Below the pieces are notes generated by a model, which saw only the letters and a program-made list of their open reading frames with translations, was not told the DNA's origin and made no database searches. Below, piece after piece: positions 28,126-37,070 of a DNA stretch of 64,000 bases. The DNA comes from Oceanobacillus luteolus (GTDB taxonomy: Bacteria > Bacillota > Bacilli > Bacillales > Amphibacillaceae). The stretch's first letter is position 1. Every line of letters starts with the position of its first letter. Location of the stretch: the NCBI RefSeq assembly GCF_023715655.1, contig NZ_JAMBON010000013.1, positions 25,595-89,594 on the forward strand, in the 5' to 3' direction. A program made the translations under genes and the position numbers.

Positions 28126-28935
28126 TCACTTCATACCAGTCAACGTAATTCCTTTAATAATATGTCGTTGCAGCAGAATGAATACCAGTATGATTGGTAC
28201 TACTGAAATGGTTGCCCCTGTCATGATTAAATGCCATTGTGATTCCGCTTCACCTGATGAGAAGAAGGATAGACCTACAGGAAGTGTCCGCAGCTCCGGT
28301 GATTCTATGGCGATTAATGGCCATAAAAATGCGTTCCAGTTACTTAAAAAGGTGAAAATTCCTAAGGCAGAGATGGCTGGCCAAACTTGGGGCACCGCAA
28401 TTTTAAAGAAAATCGCGAATTCATTCATGCCGTCAATTCGGGCAGCATTTAAAAGATCATCAGGAATTTGTTCCATAAACTGACGCATTAAAAATACTCC
28501 GAAACCTGTCATCAACCCTGGGAATAAGATTGCCCAATACGTATCCGTCCAACCTAATTCCGAACTCATCATAAACCATGGGATAATCAACATTTCCGTC
28601 GGAACCATTAATGTACTCAATATCAGGAAAAAGATGAATGTACGGCCGATAAACCGGAATTTAGCAATAATATAGCCTACTAACGTATCAAAAAACAAGA
28701 CACTGATGGTTGTAATGACCGCAACGATCAGACTATTTATGAACCATCGGAGGAACAGGCTTTCCTCTAAGATTTTAAGATAGTTATCCAACGTCGGGTT
28801 AGAAGGAATGATGTCCAAACTAAATATATCAATCGGTGCTTTTAAAGAGGTGGAAACCATCCAAACAAACGGAAAGAGCATAATGACAGAACCAAGCAAT
28901 AAGAGTAAGTATGGCAAGAGTTTTCTGATTTTCAC
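28126..28935 (-). CDS. Sugar ABC permease (MalG-like)
   Basis: A 269-residue MalG-type permease, six helices, EAA loop NAARIDGMNEFAIFFKIAVP and the C-terminal IIKGITLTGMK. The start is set at the second in-frame GTG (VKIRKLL), because AAGGAGG lies 8 bases before it. It is the last gene of the ROK-controlled importer operon, directly after its partner permease. Confidence 0.92.
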   Translation of the reverse strand: MKIRKLLPYLLLLLGSVIMLFPFVWMVSTSLKAPIDIFSLDIIPSNPTLDNYLKILEESLFLRWFINSLIVAVITTISVLFFDTLVGYIIAKFRFIGRTFIFFLILSTLMVPTEMLIIPWFMMSSELGWTDTYWAILFPGLMTGFGVFLMRQFMEQIPDDLLNAARIDGMNEFAIFFKIAVPQVWPAISALGIFTFLSNWNAFLWPLIAIESPELRTLPVGLSFFSSGEAESQWHLIMTGATISVVPIILVFILLQRHIIKGITLTGMK

Positions 28936-28952
28936 TGTTTCAACCTCCTTCA

Positions 28953-29924
28953 CTAGTAATCAAATTTCTTCGTGAGGACTTTCATTTGGAATATGGTTAA
29001 GCCCAGGATAAATAGGAATAGGATAACCGTAGCTGCTGAAGCAAGTCCCATATCAAACTGACGGAAAGCAAGCTGATAAATGTAAACCACAACGGAGATT
29101 GTAGAATTTAACGGCCCACCACTTCCGTCCATACTCATGTTGACGACTTGGGTAAACGAAACTTGAATAAATGTAATCGTTCCAATAACGGCTGAAAACA
29201 CAATCGTCGGGTTCAACAATGGAAAGGTTACTCTCCAGAACTTTTGCCATGGACTCGCACCATCAATATCGGCTGCTTCATACAACGAATCCGGTATATT
29301 TTCTAGACCGGCTAAAAATAAAATCATTTGAAAACCGATGGATTGCCAAATCATCGCACCGATGATGACGTAGATTGCTTGATCCGGTGAATTCAAGAAA
29401 GGTTGTGCCGGCAATCCTAGTTTGACTAACACATCGTTGATTATCCCGTTACCCATCAATATCCATTGAAAGACCCAGCTAATCGCCACAATGCTCGTTA
29501 CATAAGGAATAAAATAAATTACCCTGAAGAATCCGACAAACCGATTGATCTTATGCAGCAATAATGCGACAACCATTCCGAACACCAATTGGCCCGTCAC
29601 TCCTAAGACGATATAAATCAACGTATTAACTATCGATTTAATAAAAACTTCATCTTTAAAAAGAGTGACATAGTTATCAAATCCTACAAATGGCTGGGCT
29701 TCCGTTGATAGAAGGTTCCATTCCCTAAACCCTACATTAAATGTAAATAATGTTGGTAAAATACGAATACCTAGATAGAAAATAAGTGGAAGTAATAAAC
29801 AGACGTACACAAATAAGTATTTTTGAAAGTTGAGCTTTTTCCAGAACTTTTGTTTTACTGGTTTCTTTTGAATCGGGGGTGTCTTTTTACCTTGGTTTTC
29901 TTGTGAGACAGAATGTTGTTCCAT
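28953..29924 (-). CDS. Sugar ABC permease (MalF/UgpA-like)
   Basis: A 323-residue permease with an unusually long, Gln/Lys-rich cytoplasmic N-terminus (first 35 residues) and the EAA loop EAADIDGASPWQKFWRVTFP. It forms the channel with the MalG-type subunit downstream. An intergenic hairpin separates it from the binding-protein gene. Confidence 0.92.
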   Translation of the reverse strand: MEQHSVSQENQGKKTPPIQKKPVKQKFWKKLNFQKYLFVYVCLLLPLIFYLGIRILPTLFTFNVGFREWNLLSTEAQPFVGFDNYVTLFKDEVFIKSIVNTLIYIVLGVTGQLVFGMVVALLLHKINRFVGFFRVIYFIPYVTSIVAISWVFQWILMGNGIINDVLVKLGLPAQPFLNSPDQAIYVIIGAMIWQSIGFQMILFLAGLENIPDSLYEAADIDGASPWQKFWRVTFPLLNPTIVFSAVIGTITFIQVSFTQVVNMSMDGSGGPLNSTISVVVYIYQLAFRQFDMGLASAATVILFLFILGLTIFQMKVLTKKFDY

Positions 29925-29946
29925 CTTGCACCTCCTCTAATGGATA

Positions 29947-29974
29947 GGGACCAAGGTAGACTACCCTTGATCCC
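29947..29974 (-). other. Intergenic hairpin between binding protein and permeases
   Basis: A 12-bp stem (GGGACCAAGGTA with TACCCTTGATCCC, one bulge and one G-U) right after the binding-protein stop. No T-run follows, so it probably stabilises or partially terminates the transcript, giving more binding protein than permease. Confidence 0.65.
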
Positions 29975-29985
29975 CTATAAACGTA

Positions 29986-31317
29986 TTATTTATCTCCCCA
30001 ATATTCGTCGTAAAGTGCTTGTGTCGATTCAACCAACTCATTAAATGCATCTTCCGGGTCGGCACCTTCCATCAACACTTTATTTGCAGCATTGATGACA
30101 AGTTCACGTTCTTTCGTCTCATCCACAAAGAAATGCGCGTTCGCATAAGGTAGAGATTCAATGAAAGGACCATAAATCTCGTCATTCACATATTTATCCT
30201 GCATTGCTACCGCTTCTTTCGCCGGCAGTTCACCGATTTCATCCAACCATCTCTCCATCACTTCGTCACTGGTCAAGAACTGTAAGAATTTCACAGCTGC
30301 ATCGAGTTTTTCACCCTCAACTTTTGCTGTAATTCCATTCGTCCAGAAAGAAGCATTCGTTGATTGCTCTACATTTCCTGGAAGAGGAGCGACTGCATAA
30401 TTCAAATCAGGCGCATCATTTTGCAATGTACCAATACGGAAAGAACCGTCAACGTTCATCGCAGCTTTTTCAGTAACAAAAGCAGTTACGTCATCTGTGT
30501 AGAATCCTTGTTCAGATGTGCCAAGATCCGTAGGGAAACTTAGCCAATACTTAAATGCTTCCAATCCTGCAGGGTCATCACCCCAAATCACTTCTTTACG
30601 GTCTTCACTTAGAACTTCGCCACCTGCCTGTCTCGTCAAACCATCCCGCAGCCATTGGTGACCTTGTTGCGCCGGCTCCCAAGCCATACCTGATTGCTCC
30701 AACCGACCATTGCTATCCGCTTTCGTTAGTTTCACTGCATATTCTTCTAACTCTTCCCACGTAGTTGGTGGTGAATCCGGATCCAATCCAGCTTCTTCAA
30801 ATAAATCTTTATTATAGAATAATGCAAGTGTTCTTACCGCAGTTGGGATGGTCCAATACTCTCCATCCATTTTTGTCGCTTCAACTAATGGGAAAAATTC
30901 ACTTTCAATCTCTTCATGCGGGAAAGCATCCTGTGGTAACGGCTGTAAATAGCCCGCATCTACGTAAGTAGGTACCCAACCATAGAACAAGTTGATCACA
31001 TCAGGCCCTCTTCCTGCCGGTACTTGTACCGCTACCTGTTCATTGTATTGATCATAAGGGAAATTCGTTTGTTTCACTTTAATACCTGGGTTCGCTTCCT
31101 CAAATTCCTGAATCAATTCATCCATCAAGTTCACTTTTGAATCAAAAGAGTACTGCCAATATTCTAGTGTGATTTCACCATCTTCACCTTCTGTTACCTC
31201 ATCTGATGTACCTTCTGCACCGTCAGTTTCTGAACTGCCATCATCGTCATCCCCAGAACAGGCTGCAAGTAACAATAGAAGTAAAATCCCCAACAAACCA
31301 AGATACCATTTTTTCAT
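29986..31317 (-). CDS. Extracellular sugar-binding lipoprotein
   Basis: A 443-residue family-1 solute-binding lipoprotein (lipobox LLAAC, Cys20) with a very acidic linker (SGDDDDGSSETDG) common in halotolerant bacteria, then ITLEYWQYSFDSKVN and FEEANPGIKVKQTNFP. It binds the substrate outside the cell for the permeases downstream and lies 61 bases after the ROK repressor gene. The ligand is unknown; a deacetylated amino sugar or its glycoside is suggested by the PIG-L neighbour. Confidence 0.92.
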   Translation of the reverse strand: MKKWYLGLLGILLLLLLAACSGDDDDGSSETDGAEGTSDEVTEGEDGEITLEYWQYSFDSKVNLMDELIQEFEEANPGIKVKQTNFPYDQYNEQVAVQVPAGRGPDVINLFYGWVPTYVDAGYLQPLPQDAFPHEEIESEFFPLVEATKMDGEYWTIPTAVRTLALFYNKDLFEEAGLDPDSPPTTWEELEEYAVKLTKADSNGRLEQSGMAWEPAQQGHQWLRDGLTRQAGGEVLSEDRKEVIWGDDPAGLEAFKYWLSFPTDLGTSEQGFYTDDVTAFVTEKAAMNVDGSFRIGTLQNDAPDLNYAVAPLPGNVEQSTNASFWTNGITAKVEGEKLDAAVKFLQFLTSDEVMERWLDEIGELPAKEAVAMQDKYVNDEIYGPFIESLPYANAHFFVDETKERELVINAANKVLMEGADPEDAFNELVESTQALYDEYWGDK

Positions 31318-31378
31318 TCTCCATTACCCCCAATATTTTTATTTTAAAGGACCGAAGTCACTCTAATACATATGGAGA

Positions 31379-32551
31379 CTACACTTTTAAAATTGAATCA
31401 TGCTCTTTCAACAATAAGTAACCTGCACCTATTAAAGAAACATCTTCCACCTTCGTGACTGATATGTTGGTATGTATTGGCAAGTGCTTTTGGATTGTTT
31501 CAATTATATGTGGTAAAAAATGATCCAATGATCTGGATACTCCCCCACCTAGAATAACTTGTTGCGGGTTGAGTATCGTAATCACATTAATCAAGCCATA
31601 AGAAAGGTGAGACAGAAAGTCTTCAATGACTTTCTTCGCCGTTGCATCCCCATCCATTGCCATTTCAAAAATTTTCTCAGCTGACCAATCCTCTGACTTC
31701 TGCTCCGCTTCACCTAAGTGACGAAGCATTCTTTTTGTAATCGAGGGGCCACCAACATGACTATCCAAAAAGCCGTATCCAGGAAATGTTTGATCATATT
31801 CTTTTTCTGCTGCGTTTTTGTCGGTCACCATATACCCTATCTCTCCAGCAGCATAAGTTGCACCACGGTATAAATCACCATTAATAATGAGCCCGCATCC
31901 GACACCACTGCCTAACGTAATCATTAAGAAGTTATCATCGGTTTTTCCGGCACCCTTCCACCACTCTCCTAATGCCGCTACGTTTACATCATTATCGACA
32001 TATACTGGACAGTGAAGTAGCTTCTCCATCTCTGCTTGTAAAGGTACATCGCGCCAATTCACTGTTGGTGCATCTAGAACAATGCCATTCTCCACATCAG
32101 TGATTCCAGGAACTCCAATCCCAACGCCCATAATCTGTTCCATCTCAAATTCATTTTCATCCAACAAATGATGTACTCGATCTGCAATTTGTTTAATCAA
32201 ATCGTTGTCAACATTTGCTTGCGTATCTAAATTTGTCTTACTGAGCACATCCCCCGATAGGTTTAATATTGCAATTTCAACGGATGTTCCTCCAATATCG
32301 ATTCCAACAATATACGTTGCATTTTCATTGAATGATATTTGAAAAGGTTTCCTACCTCCGGATGAACTTGCTTTTTCACTTTCTTTCTCTCTTATCCAGC
32401 CTTCCTCTAATAATTCATCAACAATATTAGAGACTGTCGGTTTACTGATTTTCAAGGCACTTGCGATATCAGACCGTGAATGGCCTTCGTTATTTTGTAT
32501 ATAATGCAAGACCTTCCTTTTGTTTAGTTGTTTGGTTGTATTACCATGCAC
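31379..32551 (-). CDS. ROK-family transcriptional repressor (XylR/NagC-like)
   Basis: A 390-residue ROK regulator: N-terminal winged helix-turn-helix (SRSDIASALKISKPTVSNIV, residues about 24-43), then a ROK sugar-binding domain with VGIDIGGTSVEIAIL, GVGIGVPGITD and VDNDVNVAALGEW. The zinc-binding Cys cluster of many ROK kinases is not evident, consistent with a regulator. It is the first gene of the importer operon. The start is GTG and the ribosome binding site is poor. It probably binds the TTTACTWAYYAA-type sites upstream of itself, the lyase and the PIG-L gene. Confidence 0.92.
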   Translation of the reverse strand: MHGNTTKQLNKRKVLHYIQNNEGHSRSDIASALKISKPTVSNIVDELLEEGWIREKESEKASSSGGRKPFQISFNENATYIVGIDIGGTSVEIAILNLSGDVLSKTNLDTQANVDNDLIKQIADRVHHLLDENEFEMEQIMGVGIGVPGITDVENGIVLDAPTVNWRDVPLQAEMEKLLHCPVYVDNDVNVAALGEWWKGAGKTDDNFLMITLGSGVGCGLIINGDLYRGATYAAGEIGYMVTDKNAAEKEYDQTFPGYGFLDSHVGGPSITKRMLRHLGEAEQKSEDWSAEKIFEMAMDGDATAKKVIEDFLSHLSYGLINVITILNPQQVILGGGVSRSLDHFLPHIIETIQKHLPIHTNISVTKVEDVSLIGAGYLLLKEHDSILKV

Positions 32552-32613
32552 CGAGATGTTACGTATAGTGATGGTTTGTCACTCCTTCCATTCAGAAAGT
32601 AACTAATAGTTAG

Positions 32614-32630
32614 TAAAGTTTACTTATTAA
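32614..32630. promoter_or_regulatory. Operator-like site upstream of the ROK gene
   Basis: AGTAAAGTTTACT (a 13-bp palindrome with central G) continues into TTTACTTATTAA. It matches the site upstream of the PIG-L gene (AGTTTAGTTTACT) at 11 of 13 positions. Confidence 0.55.
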
Positions 32631-32660
32631 TTAAATTTATAATAATATGGTAATATATAT

Positions 32661-32676
32661 TTGTCAACGCTTACAA
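32661..32676. promoter_or_regulatory. Catabolite-responsive element (cre)
   Basis: TTGTCAACGCTTACAA fits the CcpA cre consensus WTGNNARCGNWWWCAW at every position. It lies between the divergent ROK/importer operon and the lyase gene, so glucose repression of one or both is expected. Confidence 0.8.
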
Positions 32677-32766
32677 TGCGTAATATTCATTTTAATTATA
32701 TTTTTCCAATTTAATTAACTATTTGAACAATAACTCTTTACAATCAGAAGTATTACTATAGAATGT

Positions 32767-32778
32767 TTAGTAAGTAAA
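32767..32778. promoter_or_regulatory. Operator-like site upstream of the lyase gene
   Basis: TTAGTAAGTAAA on the plus strand is the complement of TTTACTTACTAA, the third copy of the motif in this locus, about 50 bases before the lyase start. Confidence 0.5.
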
Positions 32779-32824
32779 TCTAACTAACTGAATTGATCAT
32801 AAATAAATCATATGGGGTGGTTAA

Positions 32825-34240
32825 ATGAAAACAATACGAGAGGAATTCGAATTAAAGGATGGTATTAGTTTCCCCGGAAAAACATACGTGGAAGAACTAT
32901 TAAAGCCAGTATTCGAGGATCAAAAGAAACATTTATATGAAGCGATGTTCAACATTCACGAAGCCCATACCACCATGCTCGCTGAACAAGGAATACTTAC
33001 AAATGACGAATGCCAGATCATTTTAAAAGGAATTCAAGAAGTGAAATCACTACAAACTAGTGAAATAAGCTACTCTTCTCAATATGAAGACTTATTCTTC
33101 CTCGTTGAATCAAGAATTGGCGAGCATATCGGTGACGAGTTGGCCGGGAAAATGCATATCGCAAAAAGCAGAAATGATATGGGAGAGGCGATGTATCGAA
33201 TCGTGCTGAGAGATTATATTAAACGCGCGATACAAGATGCCGAACAGTTAAATAAGGTTATTCTCCTACAGGCAGAGCAGCATACCGAATCGATTATGCC
33301 AGCTCATACCCATACACAACCTGCCCAACCGACCACTTTTGGACATTATCTTGTGGCAATCTATGATAATTTGAGCCGTGATATCAAGAGGTTGAAGGAA
33401 GCCTATCAAACTGTGAACCAGTCCCCTATGGGAGCAGCAGCCATCACGACAACGGGCTTTCCTATCAATCGGGAACGAATGGTCGAACTACTTGAGTTTG
33501 ATGGTTTAATAGAAAATTCATATGACGCGATTGGAACTGGTGACTATTTGATTGAAGCAGCACAGGCACTTATCAGCCTTATGACGAACATGGGAAGATG
33601 GCTGCAAGAATTTTTGAGGATGGCTTCAAAAGAAGTAGGTTTAATTAAAGTATCAGATGCCTACATTCAGATCAGCAGTATCATGCCTCAGAAAAGGAAC
33701 CCTGTCTCCATTGAACATTCCCGTGCACTCGCCAGCAGTGCGGCTGCTGAAGGGTTAGCCATTATTCATATGATCCACAACACACCATTTGGAGATATTA
33801 ATGATACCGAAGATGATATGCAACCACATATTTATGCTGGATATCAAAAAGCAATACGAGTTTTACGCCTCATGAGGGCGGTTATTCTGACGCTGGACTT
33901 CGATAAACCAAGAGCATATCAACAAGCACGGGAAAATATGATTACCATCACAGACTTGGCAGATATACTCGCACGTGAATACGGCATACCTTTTCGAGAA
34001 GCACACAGTAAGGCCAGCAATGTCGCGACAAAAGTAAGTGAAATGAATAAAGAGTTGTATGATGTCCCCCTATCATTAGTAAATAAGTGGTTAAAAGATG
34101 TTCAACTAGAGGAAAGTGATTGGGAGGCAATCATTGATCCGAAGCATTTTGTGGAAAGTAGGAATGTGACGGGTGGAACGAATCCAGAAGTCGTGCGGGA
34201 TATGATTGAGAGAAGGAAAGAGAGTTGGGTTAATAGTTAG
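32825..34240 (+). CDS. ArgH-superfamily lyase (argininosuccinate lyase-like)
   Basis: A 471-residue fumarase/aspartase-superfamily enzyme close to argininosuccinate lyase. The signature SSIMPQKRNP (near residue 285, catalytic Ser loop) and HTHTQPAQPTTFGHYL (near 160) are intact. The loop usually reading HTGRSRNDQ is HIAKSRNDM, so the substrate-binding residues differ from true ArgH. There is no argG or other arginine gene nearby. It is divergent from the ROK repressor and shares a cre and an operator-like motif with the importer. It probably cleaves an N-substituted aspartate/succinyl-type C-N bond in a catabolic route. Plain ArgH is possible but less likely. Confidence 0.8.
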   Translation: MKTIREEFELKDGISFPGKTYVEELLKPVFEDQKKHLYEAMFNIHEAHTTMLAEQGILTNDECQIILKGIQEVKSLQTSEISYSSQYEDLFFLVESRIGEHIGDELAGKMHIAKSRNDMGEAMYRIVLRDYIKRAIQDAEQLNKVILLQAEQHTESIMPAHTHTQPAQPTTFGHYLVAIYDNLSRDIKRLKEAYQTVNQSPMGAAAITTTGFPINRERMVELLEFDGLIENSYDAIGTGDYLIEAAQALISLMTNMGRWLQEFLRMASKEVGLIKVSDAYIQISSIMPQKRNPVSIEHSRALASSAAAEGLAIIHMIHNTPFGDINDTEDDMQPHIYAGYQKAIRVLRLMRAVILTLDFDKPRAYQQARENMITITDLADILAREYGIPFREAHSKASNVATKVSEMNKELYDVPLSLVNKWLKDVQLEESDWEAIIDPKHFVESRNVTGGTNPEVVRDMIERRKESWVNS

Positions 34241-34261
34241 TGAGATATCGAATTTAGCTAG

Positions 34262-34304
34262 CTAGGACTGATGTTGAAATCGGTATAACATCAGTCCTAG
34301 TTTT
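34262..34304 (+). terminator. Terminator after the lyase gene
   Basis: A perfect 14-bp stem CTAGGACTGATGTT / AACATCAGTCCTAG followed by TTTTA on the plus strand. Confidence 0.92.
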
Positions 34305-34310
34305 AGCATG

Positions 34311-35075
34311 TTAGAAATACAAAATCAAAGCCTCAACCACTTCCACCAGCCAGATGAAAAGTGTTAAACCACAACAGCAAATTTCGAGGAAACGGATGAG
34401 CATCATTTTGTTCTCGTTTTGTGTTGCTTTACGAATACCAAAGATATCTCCATTGTTGATGATATATACGTAAATACTGACGACCATCAAACCCGACGTT
34501 AAAAATGCCATGACTGGAAGGGAAGTGATATATTTCGGATTGCCGCTCACTTCCATATGTATCGGAATACCTAGCTGCTTGCTTAAAAGAAAACTGATGA
34601 TCACAAGACTATACATGATTAACGAAATAGTAAAGGGATGCCGTCGATAGTCTATCAAATCGAGGAGTTTTTTCGTTTTTCCCGTCGTATCCCAATCGTC
34701 TGGTTCCTCCATTCTGTCTCCCATCATTATATAGAGAAAACCAATATATGCGATACCGATAAAAATATAAATGAAAAACAACCTAAAAGCGAGCGGCCAG
34801 CTATAAAATGCTGCTCCAACAAGTACTGCAAGCGCAATAACGATCCCCCAATAAGATACTCCTCGACGTTCCCATTTATTGATGAAGTCCCTATTGTCCT
34901 TTTGGTTGGGAATCTCTTTGTAAGTTGATAACCTACTCATGATGTATGAACAGAGGACCATGCCCCACCCAATCCCAAACGAAATGTATGTGGCCTTAGG
35001 ATATATGGACACGAAATCATACTGCTCAATCACCCAGTTGCCAGTTAACGCTATAACGAAAATACCGACAAACAT
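34311..35075 (-). CDS. Integral membrane protein of unknown function
   Basis: A 254-residue protein with about seven predicted helices in pairs separated by a charged cytoplasmic loop (RLSTYKEIPNQKDNRDF) and a second one (RMEEPDDWDTTGKTKK). I recognise no family. The start is uncertain: no good ribosome binding site precedes the first ATG. It is convergent with the lyase gene, whose terminator lies just before its stop codon, and is not obviously linked to a pathway. Confidence 0.6.
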   Translation of the reverse strand: MFVGIFVIALTGNWVIEQYDFVSIYPKATYISFGIGWGMVLCSYIMSRLSTYKEIPNQKDNRDFINKWERRGVSYWGIVIALAVLVGAAFYSWPLAFRLFFIYIFIGIAYIGFLYIMMGDRMEEPDDWDTTGKTKKLLDLIDYRRHPFTISLIMYSLVIISFLLSKQLGIPIHMEVSGNPKYITSLPVMAFLTSGLMVVSIYVYIINNGDIFGIRKATQNENKMMLIRFLEICCCGLTLFIWLVEVVEALILYF

Positions 35076-35151
35076 AATGTAAGAAGATAACGTCCTGATG
35101 TCATCACCACCGATTCAATAGTAGATTAGTAGTCTTCCAACACTCATTTAT

Positions 35152-35559
35152 CTAGGAAGGAGTCGATTCCTTTTCCAATTCCACGCGACATCCTCCCTTA
35201 GTATGGAACCCTTCCAGCCTCAATGTGTACATTCTATCATCAGCTCGAAAACAAAAAGCACCTGATTCATCAGCAGTGAATTCTTTTCGGAAGTAGGATT
35301 TCTTTGTCGTACGCCAGAATTCAATTAATAGTGAACCCTCCTCCACCGTAACATCATAAGATACAGTAACTTTGCTTCCTTTCTTCACCAAGAAACGATG
35401 GTACTCCACCCCATCAAATTTCTTATAAGACACTTTATACCGACTAGGTGTATAAGTCGCTTTCCAAAAGATCTTTGTAAGACTTCTTATCCGAACAATC
35501 CCTTTTTGATGAAGGATATAAAATATGATGCCTATAATGGCTACTCCTAAAAGTTCCAT
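35152..35559 (-). CDS. Small membrane-anchored protein of unknown function
   Basis: A 135-residue protein with one N-terminal helix (LLGVAIIGIIFYILHQ) and a basic linker, then a beta-rich domain (KKGSKVTVSYDVTVEEGSL, FRADDRMYTLRLEGFHTKGG). It could be a cell-surface beta-sandwich. It may be co-transcribed with the membrane protein downstream, 76 bases away. The function is unknown. Confidence 0.55.
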   Translation of the reverse strand: MELLGVAIIGIIFYILHQKGIVRIRSLTKIFWKATYTPSRYKVSYKKFDGVEYHRFLVKKGSKVTVSYDVTVEEGSLLIEFWRTTKKSYFRKEFTADESGAFCFRADDRMYTLRLEGFHTKGGCRVELEKESTPS

Positions 35560-35776
35560 GTTTTGTTTTACCCCTTTATCTAAGATTACTTTCTCTAACC
35601 ATCCAATGTATGTGTATGATGGGAGCGCATTGGAATGTTCCCTTTTATTTTTATACGGATGTTACGTTTAAATCGTTTCACTGGGAGGAAAGAAATTCCT
35701 TTTATCACTATTTCGAATGGATTCTATCATACTCAAAAGCAGTTTACTATAGTTCAAACCTACTGAAAAAACGTAA

Positions 35777-35822
35777 AAGTCCCTCCGATAAGATTTCCAA
35801 TAAAATCTCCTCGGAGGGACTT
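35777..35822 (-). terminator. Terminator after the L-2-hydroxyglutarate oxidase gene
   Basis: A two-part stem: AAGTCCCTCCGA / TCGGAGGGACTT outside and AGATTT / AAATCT inside. It lies 21 bases after the lhgO stop, with T-rich sequence following on the minus strand. Confidence 0.9.
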
Positions 35823-35843
35823 ACATCAACCAAAAATCTATGA

Positions 35844-37058
35844 TTATAATAATATCGGCTCTTTCACTTCAAATTTCTCAGCAACCATATCCGCAATTTC
35901 CTTCCCAATCTCAATCGACGCAGTAGCTGCCGGAGATGGTGCATTACAGACATGTACGGTCCGTTTCCCCATAATGATTTGGAAGTCATCGACGAGTGTT
36001 CCATCTGAATTGATCGCCTGCGCCCGTACTCCCGCAGGTGCACGAACTAAATCATCTTCGTGAATCTCAGGAATTAACTTCTGAAGGCTCTTCGTGAACA
36101 GCTTCTTACTAAAGGAACGTGCATACTCATCGAGTCCTTCTTTGACAAATTTACTTGCTAATTTCCATAAACCTGGGTAAGTTAATGATTCCGCTAAATC
36201 CCTTGCACTAAAATCGGTCATTTTATATCCTTCGCGTTTGAAACTGAGTACGGCATTCGGGCCCGCTTCCACTTTCCCATCAATCATACGCGTATAATGG
36301 ACACCTAAGAAAGGAAACTTTGGATTCGGTACAGGGTAGATTAAGTTTTTCACCAGATAACGCTTCTCTGGTTTCAACATGAAATATTCCCCTCGAAACG
36401 GCATGATTTTCATATCGGTTGTATATCCTGCCGCTTTCGCCACGCGATCACTATGTAAACCAGCACAATTGATGACAACGTTTGCTTTGAAAGAACCTTG
36501 ATTCGTTTCAATAATGACTTGATCAGATTCTTCATGGATTTCCATTACTTCTGTATTTAAATGAATGACACCACCATGCGCTTCGATAATCTCCGCGAAT
36601 TTCTCACTGACTTGTCTATAATTCACAATCCCTGCTTGCGGAACTTGGATAGCAGCAAGACCAGCCACATGAGGTTCGATTTCTTTTAATTCTTCAGGTC
36701 CTATTTTCTTAATGGCAAGTTCATTTTGTAATCCACGTTCATATAGATTATCAAGCAATGGCAACTCTTCTTCGCTCGTTGCAACAATAACTTTACCGCA
36801 GATATCATAATCAATTCCGTGTGTTTCGCAAAACTCTACCATCGATTGACTTCCTCGACGTGCAAAACGAGCTTTATAGCTGCCTGGTTTATAATAAATG
36901 CCAGAGTGGATCACTCCACTATTATTTCCGGTTTGGTGTTCGGCAAGCTTGGACTCCTTTTCGATAACAGCAATTTTACTATCTGGATAACGTGTGGAAA
37001 GAGCCATCGCTGTAGACAAACCAACGATTCCCCCACCTACAATCGCATAATCATACAC
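35844..37058 (-). CDS. lhgO: L-2-hydroxyglutarate oxidase
   Basis: A 404-residue DAO-family flavoprotein. The FAD motif DYAIVGGGIVGLSTAMAL (residues 3-20), HQTGNNSGVIHSGIYYKPGS (near 45) and the C-terminal NAPSPAATASIEIGK are characteristic of LhgO/YgaF. It oxidises L-2-hydroxyglutarate to 2-oxoglutarate, passing electrons to the membrane quinone pool, and serves in metabolite repair or glutarate catabolism. It lies 12 bases after a GntR regulator, probably one operon, and no other glutarate gene is present. Confidence 0.88.
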   Translation of the reverse strand: MYDYAIVGGGIVGLSTAMALSTRYPDSKIAVIEKESKLAEHQTGNNSGVIHSGIYYKPGSYKARFARRGSQSMVEFCETHGIDYDICGKVIVATSEEELPLLDNLYERGLQNELAIKKIGPEELKEIEPHVAGLAAIQVPQAGIVNYRQVSEKFAEIIEAHGGVIHLNTEVMEIHEESDQVIIETNQGSFKANVVINCAGLHSDRVAKAAGYTTDMKIMPFRGEYFMLKPEKRYLVKNLIYPVPNPKFPFLGVHYTRMIDGKVEAGPNAVLSFKREGYKMTDFSARDLAESLTYPGLWKLASKFVKEGLDEYARSFSKKLFTKSLQKLIPEIHEDDLVRAPAGVRAQAINSDGTLVDDFQIIMGKRTVHVCNAPSPAATASIEIGKEIADMVAEKFEVKEPILL

Positions 37059-37070
37059 TGTTTACACCCC

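Noticed and set aside
35610..35843. 77-codon plus-strand frame between lhgO and the small membrane protein
   Set aside because: No ribosome binding site, and it runs through the lhgO terminator hairpin.
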